Source of the DNA: Bagarius yarrelli
Lineage: Eukaryota; Chordata; Actinopteri; Siluriformes; Sisoridae
Direction of reading: 5' to 3'
NCBI GenBank assembly: GCA_005784505.1
Contig: VCAZ01000116.1
Coordinates: 194,007 to 258,006, forward strand
DNA length: 64,000 bases
The notes under the pieces were generated by a model. It was given only the letters and a program-made list of their open reading frames with translations. It ran no database searches and was not told the origin of the DNA. The translations under genes were made by a program, and so were the position numbers. Shown here piece after piece: positions 38,601 through 51,400 of this stretch (position 1 is its first letter; every line of letters starts with the position of its first letter).

Positions 38601-38951
38601 GACTAAAGTAGGGCACGTTAATAATTGTGATTTTTTTCTAGCATAGTTTAAGATGTGAGTCTCTCCTGAAAGAAAATTTTCTCTTTTACAGATTCTCCAC
38701 CAAATACTGGATGTCCCAGACTTGTACTGTTTGTGGAAAAGGAATGTTATTTGGTTTGAAGTGCAAAACCTGCAAGTAAGTCAATGTTTAAACGCTGCAC
38801 CTGAAACATGGCATGGAACTGAGCTGAACTAAGATAAGAGTTAATTAAGATTAAGTTAATTACAACAAAAACTGCAACCAGCGTAATTCGGTTGTAAGAT
38901 ACGATTAACGTAAGAATACAAGCGTAATTGAACAGTATTTAAACTTTCATG

Positions 38952-39026
<75 letters not shown>

Positions 39027-39160
39027 GAGTGTGTGTCTGTCTTTCTGTTTATCTATCTATAAAATCTGTCTGTCTGCCTGGCTATCTATCCGTGTCCGTG
39101 TATCTGTTTATCCTTCCAATCTGTTTGTTTGCCTGTCTGTCTGTCTGTCTTTCTATCTAA

Positions 39161-39257
<97 letters not shown>

Positions 39258-39307
39258 GTCTGTGTGTCTGTTTGTTTGTTTGTCTTTTTTGTCTATCTGT
39301 CTGTTTG

Positions 39308-39343
<36 letters not shown>

Positions 39344-42300
39344 TTATTATACAGTAAAATAGACTAATGAAGTGTTTATAATGCATCAATTTTTGTGTTT
39401 TTTCAGGTTGAAGTGCCACAATAAATGTACCAAAGAAGCGCCTCCTTGCCATTTGCTTATTTACCACCGAGGAGGTAGGAACTCGTTCAGAGGTATTTCA
39501 CATTTCTGTTTTATCACAGTATATTTCGAAAATATATGTAATATTTTTGAAAATCCTAAATAATTGCCAAAAAAACGAACACACCATCCCTGAAAGACAC
39601 CTTAAAAAATAAATTTGTTTTCTTTGTCTAATCATGGTGCGCAGTTTGGCTACTAATCTCTCTTTCCCCATTTTTTCCTTCTTCTCCTTTTCCTGAAGAT
39701 CAAGGAACATCTCAAGGTAATGCAATCCATTTCTGCAGGCTCATGAGTGCACTTATGACATTTGCTGACTTGTCCCGTGTTTTGTTAAAATATTTTGTCC
39801 ATCAAGCAGCCGTCACACACACTTTTGCAATCTTCCCAAAACTGATAGCTGGCCTCATGCTAATAAAACACCCCTATGTGCCACTTGGTGTGGGCTTTTG
39901 CACGCGTCCCAGCCAACCTGCCAAGTTTGTGTAATCAGTAGTGACATTTATTGCATCATTTAGACAGCTCATACTAACATATTGTTCTGTCTTTGTGAAG
40001 CAAAAACAAGTTTACTTTTTAGTTTTGTTACCATGACCACTAGTTCTGTTCTGTTACCGGGACAACTGCCTCTAGTTACCGTGGATACTATATAAGATTT
40101 CTCATTTTCGCCTCACAGCTCGTCAGCTCGTCAGGACAGAATCTGTGCCGTGTGACATAAACAACCCCCTCAGGTACACAGACCTGCACATCAGCCAGAC
40201 GCTGCCCAAAACCAACAAAATCAACAAGGTGGGCCGTCTTCCGTTACGTACCAGTTATCAAGATGAGCTTTTAATTTTCATCTGAATTTCATGAACACTT
40301 CTTCCTAAAGCTTCTTAGATAGTTCATGTTTGTACAATGTGATCAGTATTATTTTATATTGTAATATTACCACCAACCAACCAAAATAAATGCTCAAAAA
40401 TGCTACAGCAGTTAAAGAAGGAGCTTTTCATTTTTTATGATTAGCATAATGCTTAAAATCTCATTTGTTAGCCGACGTTAGCTAGCCGAAACATAATTCG
40501 CAATCAGCAACGTGACTTATAAGTCTAGTGTTCACTTGCTGTAGATTTAAGGTGCACTGTGAGGGTGTGTGGAAGCAATATACAGTATTTGCGTTAACTA
40601 ACTAGCAAGCTGAGCGTGTAAAAATCCTAGTTAGCAACTTCCTCAATTTTAGCTATATAGGTTGTGGCTTTATATAGACAAAGAGTATACCGTTTTTTTA
40701 ATTAAATAAAATTAGCTAGCTTAGCTAACGTCTTTGGAAGAATAAAATAGTTTGTGGCATGTGCACATTATTATTTGGGTTGTTTTTAATAGGGTGTGTT
40801 ACTCCTAACTAATCACATTGCTAAATGTTAGCTTAATGGTGTTGGTCTGCTGATCAGAATATCGTGGGTTTATTTCCCAGCTGGACCCCAGGCAAGAGCT
40901 TTAACCCTGAACTGATCAGATGGATGAATAAAGTGAGATAACTTTAAGTTGCTCCAGATAAGTGCATCTGCCAAATAGCAGAAATGTAAATGAAACGTAA
41001 AGCCTTATGCTAAGGACAGAGTTTATAGACGGGAATCCTGTGAGGACGCCTAAATGACTCTTGTTTGCAGTGCTTATTAGTATCTAATCTTCTTCTGCTG
41101 CTTCATTGATCTTCACATATGAGTGTTGCTGGGAAATATTTCCATGGGGGTTTGGCGAGTAATTAAAGTGTCAGTCTCAGTGATCTCTGGGTGAGTTTCT
41201 GTAACGCATGCTTTAAGGTCAGGAAAGGAGTGATATAATTAGTGATAGAATAAAAGGAAAAATCTGTGAAGGCAAAGGTTTGACGGATCAAAATTTTCTG
41301 GATGAACTGCACAGAAAACAATGAAGGCTCTTTTGTGTATTGGGATTTTTTACACACTAATAGGCTGTACTGGTGTAATAACACAATGTGGTTTAAGTAA
41401 TACGCCTCAGATTTTATCTAAATAAAACTAAAGGATAAAACAAACACAAACGTCTTGGGAAACTTCTACAAATCTGTCAGAAATGTGACCGCTTGGCCTT
41501 CTACTTTTTTGTAGGAGTAGATCATCAGCTATTGTGTGTGTGTGTGTGTGTGTGTTGTGGTGGGGGGGGGTGGGGGGGGGGGGGGGGGTTGTTTGGGGGT
41601 CGTAAGAGGAGTTCTTCCCAACAGAATTAACCTGTTATTAGGTCTGTATACTGGGGAGACAAGTCTAAAATGAACTGAATCTGTGTTAAAGAATCAACTC
41701 TGTAGTGAACTGTTTCTGAAATGAATCATTTGGAATGAACAGAGTTTGTCATAGACTGCAACTTTAAATGAATATGAATATTTTTATGAATTAAGTTAAT
41801 ATTAAAAAACTATTCTTCATGATTAAATAATTAATTATGTAATTATTTTTGTCTTAAATTTGTAATGATTCAAGTTGTTGATGCAGAATCAATTTGGGTC
41901 TATAATAAATTAAATCTAATGAATCAATTTGTACTAAATCAAGTCTGACTAAAAAATTAAGGCATTATTATGTAACTATTTTAGTCTGTAAAGGATTAAT
42001 TTAGTCATAAGGAAACAAATTGGTAATTCTAAGTCAATTCTGTAATAAAGAATTAAGTTTGTAGTTATGAAATAGGTCCAAAATGAAGAATCATGTTTGT
42101 AATGAATCAATGATCTAATAAACAATCAAACTTGTAAAAAGGAATCAATTCATTAATGAAGAATCAAGTCTGTGATGAAGAAATAGACATATAGCAGGCA
42201 AATTTAATGAACCTAGTCTGAAATGAATCAAATTTGCAATGAATCATGTTTAAAAGGAATCACATATAAAATAAATTAAGTCTAAACTGAATCAAATAGG

Positions 42301-44132
42301 AAAAAAAAATGTTCTTCTATTTCTTTAAACTCCTTTAATATATTATACCGAATCATTTTGCATGTTGTATTTTTGCATCTGCAGATTAATAAATAATTTT
42401 TTCTAAACACTTCCATTAATAATAAATTAAATCCCCCTGTTTTAATCTAAGGACCACATCCCTGTGCCGTACCAGCCTGATTCCAGCAGTAACCCTTCAT
42501 CCACCACTTCCTCGACCCCTTCGTCCCCAGCTCCGCCGCTTCCCCCCATCGCGACCCCTCCGTCTCCACTGCACCCATCCCCTCAGAGTGCCAGACAACC
42601 AAAACATCCCAACCTAACAGGTACACTCCTGCACACACAAGAATATGAGTACTGCTTCAAATGATTACTAATCAATGATATTCTTATACAATGATTAGAT
42701 CTGTATTAGTTCAAAATAACACATACCCAACAACCCCATCTCTTTTTTCTGTCCTGTATCTCGCTATCTTTTTTTTTTCTCCCTCAGCATCTCATTACTA
42801 CAAATACAAGCAGCAGTTCATTTTTCCCGGTAAGTGCATCCTAATTAGATGTTACTCATACCCACAATGCAACATGACAAGCCAAGGACATTTCTTTTGA
42901 TGTACTTTACTGTCTTTTCTGGAAGACGCGAGTCTGTGCCTCCTCACTGCATGTTTTTTTTCTAAAGCTCCTAATGATGGGTACAGACATCTGCTTTGTA
43001 CCTCTCGAATTTAACCTGTGTGTGTGTGTGTCTGTGTGTGTATTGGGGAGTTATAAAATCAGCAGGTGACCTTAGACTTTCAAACATTTTGATAAACGTG
43101 ACAAAAGATGATGATGGAAGTGTTATGTGTGGCAAGAGAAGAGCTTTAAAGCATTATTCTGGTCGGGATTCTGGAGGTTTATTCCAGATGTTTCTGTTAT
43201 GACTAATTCATTTACATAAGGACTAAATTTTTATTTATGTGTTTGTGTGTAGATGTGACCCCAGAGGTTCCTAACAGAGCTCCTCAGGTTATCCTTCATC
43301 CTGTGCTGTCAGAGCCTGGGTAAGTGTATTTAAGTGTGTTTAAGTGTGTGTACAAACTTTAAAAAGTCACATACTTTTTATGCAGGTTATAAAATCTTCC
43401 CAGATCACAACGCTTTAACCCTTACCTAAAATTTAAACACCATCCAATCGAACCCTTTATCAGCTGACCAATGAGGTCGCAGCTCAGAGTTAGGACACAC
43501 GCAGAATTGTGTTAAATCATATGACCTGCTTGCAATAATGATAATAAATAGATAGAAATAAATGAATCTAATCTAGTGAGCTAATCATGAGTTCATTCTG
43601 TAATCAAGAATAAAGTTTGTGGTTATGAAATACGTCCAAAATAAAGAATTATGTTTGTAATGAATCAAGTATCTATTGAAAAATTAAAGTTGTAAAAAAA
43701 AAATTCAAATTGATAATGAAGAATCATTATTCTGTAATCTGTAATTAATATATTGACATATAATAAGAAACTTAAATGAATCTAGTCTAAAATTACTTAA
43801 ATATAAAATAATTTAAGTCTAAAATGAGTTAAATATACATTGAATCGAGTCTGAAATGAATCAAATATAAAATGATTAACGCCTAAAATCAATCAAATAT
43901 AAAATAAATCAATTCCTAAAATTGATCAAATATAAAATAAAACAAATATACAATAAATCAAGTCTAAAATTAAACAATTATAAAATAAATCATGTCTAAA
44001 ATGATATAAATTGAATTAAAAATGAATCAAGTCTAAAATGATTTTATTATTATTATATTTATTTTATTTTAAGTACATATACCATTTTTTTTAAATACCA
44101 TAATTATCCGTCACTGCACCCTTTCCTGATAA

Positions 44133-44186
<54 letters not shown>

Positions 44187-45606
44187 ACGTCCACTCTTTG
44201 ATCTTTGGTGAGGTCTCTTCACTCTCTTAGCTTCTAATACACACAGCTTTATGATGTTAATGGTGGCCTCTGTCATGCAAGGTAGTGTGTTTGATCATTA
44301 AAGTCAGGACCACATACACACACAGCCAGTTTCAGGAATGCAGTTTCTGTGACATTATTGTAATTAAGGGATGGAACAAGTGGTATGACCCCTGAAGATC
44401 TAATAACCAGAAAAGAACAAAGGGTTGAGCAACATTGCATCTGTTGTACTGATGTCAAGCAGACCTGCTGCAGTTGTAGGTGCTTAAGGTGCTGGATGTA
44501 CACCATTCAGCACCTTAAGTGCCGGGCTACCGCTAACCTCATTCGGAGAGAATCGACATAGTTGTAGATTATGTGATCAGATGAAGTGGTAGCTTGGTGG
44601 TTAAGTTGATAGACTGCTTATGGGAAGATTCCAAGCTGCCAGTGTTGGGCCCCTGAGCGAGGCCCTTAACCTAAACTGCTTAGTTTAATTAGAAAAAAGA
44701 GAGAAATTTAAGTGCTGTAAGTGTTAATAAATGCGATGAAGTTCAGTGATTTGGTGAACGCTTGCATGTTAGCAGAGGTGGCTAATATAGCTAAACTTTA
44801 GTACAACTTCTGATAAAAAATATATTCATGTTTAAGGTTTCTTGACTGAGAGAGTAATAAAGTATGGATTGATAAGATTACTCAATTATCCTGAATCCGT
44901 AAAAAATACTAACAATCGACTAAAAAAAAGGAAAAATAGATGGAAAAGAATGAAATATATGTGAGATTTTATAGTGATTACGGTAATGTTAAAGCATCCA
45001 TAGTTACAATATCACCATCAAATAGTGTAATCCTAAAACTACTGTTAGATGTTTCCTTAGGTCGTAGCTGAATTTCCTCTACAATGGAGATAAACTTGTT
45101 TTGTCACTTGACGAGGTGCACATTATGGAACTGTGTATAAATTAATCAGATGAGATCATGTGTGTTTCTGTCTCTACTGATATTCTCACTTCTTTAGTCA
45201 TATTCCCGAACTGATCACCTTTAATAAATGAACGTGTTTTCTGTACAAACTTCAGACGACTGCAGCCTATCACGACACTCGACATCCCATTATACGTAAC
45301 ATGATGGGAGCTAATTATTAAACTACATTACTCAGTACTTTACTGAATTTTTATGTTTAAAAACTAATTTTAAAAGTGAGGACAGTTAAACCAATTTTTA
45401 TAAAAGTAGGTGTTACACACAGTTCAATTGTCCTTTATCAGTATTTTTGTTAACAGCAGACCCCAAATTATAAATAATTATACAAGTATCGTATTATTTT
45501 TTACTTAATCAATGCTTTCAATGTTTTTTTTTATTGATACGATTCCCTTTTATAATAATTTAAGGAAAATGTATTCTTTGTCGATGTTAGTACACAAAAA
45601 GATGGG

Positions 45607-45642
<36 letters not shown>

Positions 45643-46584
45643 ACAATAAAAGAGTTTTAGTAATATTTCGTGTAATTAAATCTCTTTCAAGTGGACGTGT
45701 TACTGTTTGATGAAAAGCATCTTTGAACTAAACGTCTTATGCCGAGCCTAATGATGGAACGGATTTTTTTTCTCCTTTCGATTTTCTGACAGTAACAATG
45801 GCAACCCCCTGCTGCAGATCGAGGTGGAACCTACGTCAGATGTGAGTTACACTTCAGCAAGCATCCAAATGAAAGTTGCATAACAGGCTTTTACATTAAT
45901 AAAGAATTAAAGGGGAAAAAAACACATAAGTTTAGAAGGTTTTAAAGTTCTGATGAAGTTCTAGAACATGTTCAACACAATTTTTTATCAATTATATGAG
46001 TCTTTGGACCTGTACTGTCCTGATGAACAGTGTTTTTCTGGAAGATTCCCAATGTCAAGCACTGTCTCTGTCTGATGTTATTCCAGAATCACCTATTGCT
46101 AAGTCTGAGAAAGAGATAGAGAGAGAGATAGAGATAGAGAGAGAGTGAGATATAGAGAGGCAGAAAGAGACTAATAGACAGCAATAGACAGCGAGAGAGA
46201 GGGAAAGAGAGAGTCAGGGAGAGACAGTGAGAAAGAAAAAGAGAAAGACAGAGAGAGAAAGAGAGAAAGAAAGAGATTAGAGACAAAAAGAGAGAGAAAG
46301 ACAGAGAGAGCGAGCTATAGAAAGACAGAAAGGCCCCTCACAATGTAATGCTGACCCTAGTTTTTCAATTTGTCATGAGATATAGAGAGGCAGAAAGAGA
46401 AAGCGAGAGACAGAGAGAAGGAGAGAAGAGATGAAAGAAGAAGATGCGATAGACAGAGAGAGAGAGAGCAAGAGAGAGGGAAAGAGAGAGACAGAGTGAG
46501 CGAGCTATAGAAAGACAGAGTGGTTCCTTGCAATATAATGTTGACCCTAGTTTTTCAATTTGTCATATAAATAGATAGATAGAT

Positions 46585-46654
<70 letters not shown>

Positions 46655-46825
46655 GAGATAAGGGGAAATGCTAGAAATGCCTCTCATTTCACCTGATAGC
46701 ATAATGGAGACCCCAGTTTTTTTCATTTCATGTATCCTGTAAGCGAGAGAAGAGAGAGAGAGAGAGAAAGGAAAGAGAGAGAGAGAGACGAGAAAAGAGA
46801 GAGAGGAGGAGAGAGAGAGAGAAAG

Positions 46826-46858
<33 letters not shown>

Positions 46859-48432
46859 AGATCAACCTAGAATAAAACTAATTTGAATTTGCTTCTGTGA
46901 TTAAAGAGATTAAATTCTATCGTCTATAGATAGAATAAATTCTATGTCATTTAGTTATTCAGTTCAGATAAACAAAATTGGCTGGTTACTTTACAACTAA
47001 TTTAGATTATATATATTATATATATTATATTATATTATATTAATATTATATATATTATATTATATTATATTATATTAAAGATTTTATTATATATATTTAT
47101 ATTAGATTATATTATATTAAATTATATTATAATGGTCAGTTGATTTAGCCCAGTGGTTTCCTAATTGGAGGGCACGACCTTTAGGGAGGGCACAAAGTTA
47201 TAAAAAAATTGTGAAGAAAAGAATAGAGTAAAGTCAAGTTTATTTGATGAAGCATCACACCAGCTGGCCTCTAGTCATCTTTACTGCGTGGTGTGATGCT
47301 TTCCTCCTTAATACTGCGCTGTATGAATGTGCGTTCATTTGAATTGCTTATGTCCCATATGAACTCTTTACTCCGCCTAATTAACACCAGCACAATAAAT
47401 TTCTGGAATACTTTATTTCTGTATACGGTGCAGTATATTTATGATATAAACAATAATGTTTTCCATCCCACTAAGAACGAAGACGGTAACCATGAAGCAG
47501 AGGACTCAGCCGACGAGTTCGAGGAGATGAACCTGTCGCTGCTGTCGGCGCGTAACTTCCCACGCAAGGCGAGTCAGACAAGCATCTTCCTGCAGGAATG
47601 GGACATCCCGCTGGAGCAGCTGGAGATCGGCGAACTGATCGGAAAAGGTCGCTTCGGGCAGGTTTACCACGGCCGCTGGCACGGCGAGGTGGCCATCCGT
47701 CTCATCGACATCGAGAGAGACAACGAGGATCAGCTGAAAGCTTTCAAACGAGAGGTGATGGCATACAGGAACACGCGCCACGAGAACGTTGTGCTCTTCA
47801 TGGGGGCATGTATGCGCCCGCCGCACCTGGCTATCATCACCAGGTAGGAAGCGCACATGACATACTAAACATTTACAGATACAAAAAAACCACAACTTTC
47901 TAAGAATATAGTGTCCGCAGAAAGGTCCTTATTTAACTTAGTGGTCACATGTCCCACATATCTATTTATTGCTACTTGCATAATAATAGGATGTATTACA
48001 TATGTACATATACGCAATTGCAGACATTCCGAAAGACAGAGAGAGAGAGAAAAAGGAGAAAAGAAAAAAAAGGAAAAAAGAAAGAAAGAAAGAAAAAAAA
48101 AGCGTGAGAGACACAAAAAGAAAGATTAGGAGTGACAGAACACGAAGGAAAAAAAACAAGAAAGAGAATGAGAGAGAGGTTTGAAGAGAGAGAGAGAAAG
48201 AAAAAGAGAGAGAACGAGTGAGGGAGAAAGAGAAGGAGAGAGAGAAAGAGAGAGAGAGAGGAGAGAAAGAGAAGAGAGAAAGAGAGAGAGAGAGGTTAGA
48301 GAGAGCGAGAGAGAGAGAGAGAGAGAAAGAGAGTGGGAAGAACCGAGTCAGGGAGAAAGAGAGAGATATATATAGAGGAGAGAGAGAAAGAGAGAGAGAG
48401 AGAAAGAGAGAGGGAAAACGAGTCAGGGCGAA

Positions 48433-48469
<37 letters not shown>

Positions 48470-51400
48470 CTTGTAAGGGAGAAAAAGAGAAAACAGAGGG
48501 AGAGCAAGAAAGAGAGCGAGAAAGAGATTAAGAAATGTTCTTTTTTAATTTGTAGCTTATAGCGGTGTAATGAACTTGAATAAAGGTCTAAAGATGTGAG
48601 TTGGTTGAATTCTGAGCGCTGATTCAGGGCAGGAAGATCGAGCGAATGATATTGAGCTGAAATGAAAAAAAACAAACAGCCTTCATCTCCTGCTGTTCCA
48701 GGTGTGAGGAGCATAAATATTGATGTTTGTTTGGACTCTGCTATGAGTGACCATTTGCTGATGGGTTCTCATATTATTCTGTCCTGCGTGGAATAATTGT
48801 GCAGCTTTCCATCAAGAAAAGCAAACAAGCTTCCCTTCCACCTGGAACACAATTATACAGAGAAACTCCCGACCTGACAGTATTGCCAGGCGGTGTTGAT
48901 ATTTTTAAGACTAAGTAGTTGAACGCAGACATGATTCACCAAGATAATCATATCTACAGGGGGGTTGTAGTCTGAAGACTATAGAACAGAAAGGGAAAGA
49001 AGCTCCAAAGAAACTGCTGAAACTCCACACCACTCCAGGAATTACTCACAAGTCTTATTCAGAGTCAGAGCAAGAACCTCTGGAACCACCTAAACCTCCC
49101 GAACCTTTTGAACCTCCCGAACCTCCTAATTCTCCTAACCTCCCACACCTACCGAACCTCCTGAACCTCCCAAACCTCCTGAACTTCCCGAACTTTCCGA
49201 ACCTTCTGAACCTCCCGAACCTCCTGAACCTCCCGAAGTTCCCAAACCTACAAAACCTGCTGAACCTCCCAAACCTCCTGAACCTCCCAAACCTTCTGAA
49301 CCTCCCGAACCTCCTGAACCTCCCGAACTTCCCAAACCTGCTGAACCTCCCAAACCTCCTGAACCTCCTGAACCTTCCGAACCTCCTGAACCTCCCAAAC
49401 CTACCGAACCTCCTGAACCTCCCAAACCTCCTGAACCTCCCAAACCTCCCAGCACCAGAAATACGGGTTCAATTCCCACCACCACCAAGTAAAGATCATG
49501 ACCCAAAATACAAATATTAACTATTTCACAGATTTTTTTAAAATTAGATTTATATTATTTAAAATAAGATGAGCTATTTGGTGCCAGAGCTTAAAAGAAG
49601 GCTGAATTAGATTCATGTATCAAGGGCCTTCCTCAAGGGCCCAACAGTGGCAACTGGGGCCCTTAATCTGTTACAACAAACAGATTTAAGAAATTGACAG
49701 CGTTGTGATGTAAAAAAAAATAAATATATGTTTGTATTTGGATAAAATCTGGTCACATGACCCAGTCATGCATTACAATTCAAGTCCAACTTGAGACGAA
49801 AATAAATTTGGATGTGACTGACGTCTAATCAGGACAGATACATGAAACCACTGTGAGCTGTTCCACCTCTGCCAACACGCCAGAGTCTTTATAATGCAAA
49901 ATATAAACACGAACTTAAGTCTCAGGAGAAGACATTCTGCCTGCAGCACAAACAATTGCGACATTCGAACGTATTATGCGCAGCTCCAGCTTTTATTGTG
50001 TGACATGTTAATAAATTTGATTGATTCTCCGGTATGGAAATTTATTTGTACAGTATGTGGAAAATGAGGCAGGATGTGGATGCGAGTGTGTGTTTAATTG
50101 AAATCTATTGTTCGGGGACAACAAACAGGGAGGAGGAAACTTAGCAATAAACTAGAATGATTCACATATACAATAGGAAGAAGGTGAAAACTAGGGCAGG
50201 TTAGGAAAATAAGGGAAATACAGCACTGAAGACTTACATGCAGGGAAGACGTTGCGACCAAACGTTAAATTTGCGGCATAATTTAGATAATGGAACCATT
50301 TTTTTTCAATTAATAACAATTATTACAACTAAGAAATTGAGGGTTAAGGGTTTTGCTCAGTAGTAGCTTGGTGGTGCTGGGAATCAAACCCGGCCTTTCT
50401 GGTAGAAGTCCAACACTGGTAACCGGTGTAATTCTAGGCTTTATTAAGCAACTTTAAAAAAAGGAATTGGTAGCTCAGTGCTTAAGGTGTTGGACCACAG
50501 ACAAGAAGATCTTTGATTCAATTCCCAGCACCACTAAGCTGCCACTGCTGGACCCCTAAGCAAGGCCCTTAACCCTCAATTGGATAAAAACGATGCTCAA
50601 TCTGATAAAATAAAATTGAAGTCGCTCTGAATAAAAGTGTCTGCATAAATAAAAGAAATGGTCATGTAAACACAATAAAAAATGTTTTAATAGCTGAATT
50701 TTTATCTATTTTGCCAATTTAATCCACAGACAATTCCATAACCTACTGTGCAGCTGTGAAGCAGATCAACATCCCATCATTAAAACAGACGATACTGCTA
50801 AAACTGCACTTCCTTAATGTTTTTTTTTCTTTTTTTGATCATCTTTTCTAGTCTGTGTAAAGGGAGGACTCTGTACACCGTTATAAGAGATGCTAAAGTC
50901 ATCCTGGACGTCAACAAGACCAGACAAATCGCACAGGAGATCGTTAAGGTACAAACAGGCTGATCGTTTGTTAGTATTTTTCATACTATTAAAAAAGAAT
51001 TTCGCTCATTTACAAAAAATTCAATTCATATATTTTGTCACTTTTTATTGTTCTAAAAAAAAATAATTTTGTATATATATATATATATATATATATTTAA
51101 TATATATTTACACACAACACAGTATTGTTATATATTATATTAAATAATAATAATAATTATTATCATTATTGTTAATATTATTTTTATTATTATTTGTTAT
51201 TTTATTATTATTGTTATTATTGTTAATATTATTATTAGAAGCTGAACATGTTTGTGTGTTGGCTGTTCAGGGTATGGGATATTTACATGCTAAAGGAATT
51301 CTTCACAAGGACATGAAGTCGAAGAACGTCTTCTACGATAACGGAAAAATAGTCATCACCGATTTCGGACTCTTCACCATATCTGGTGTCTTACAAGCAG

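Noticed and set aside
40119..40135. Alternative acceptor at the second ctcgtcag
   Set aside because: It would shift the exon by 8 bases and break the frame, whereas the first AG gives the conserved protein.
49135..49506. Gly/Ser-rich frame resembling a collagen- or silk-like protein
   Set aside because: Translation of a 12-15 bp minisatellite. Units are imperfect and the region lies in an intron of ksr2 on the opposite strand.
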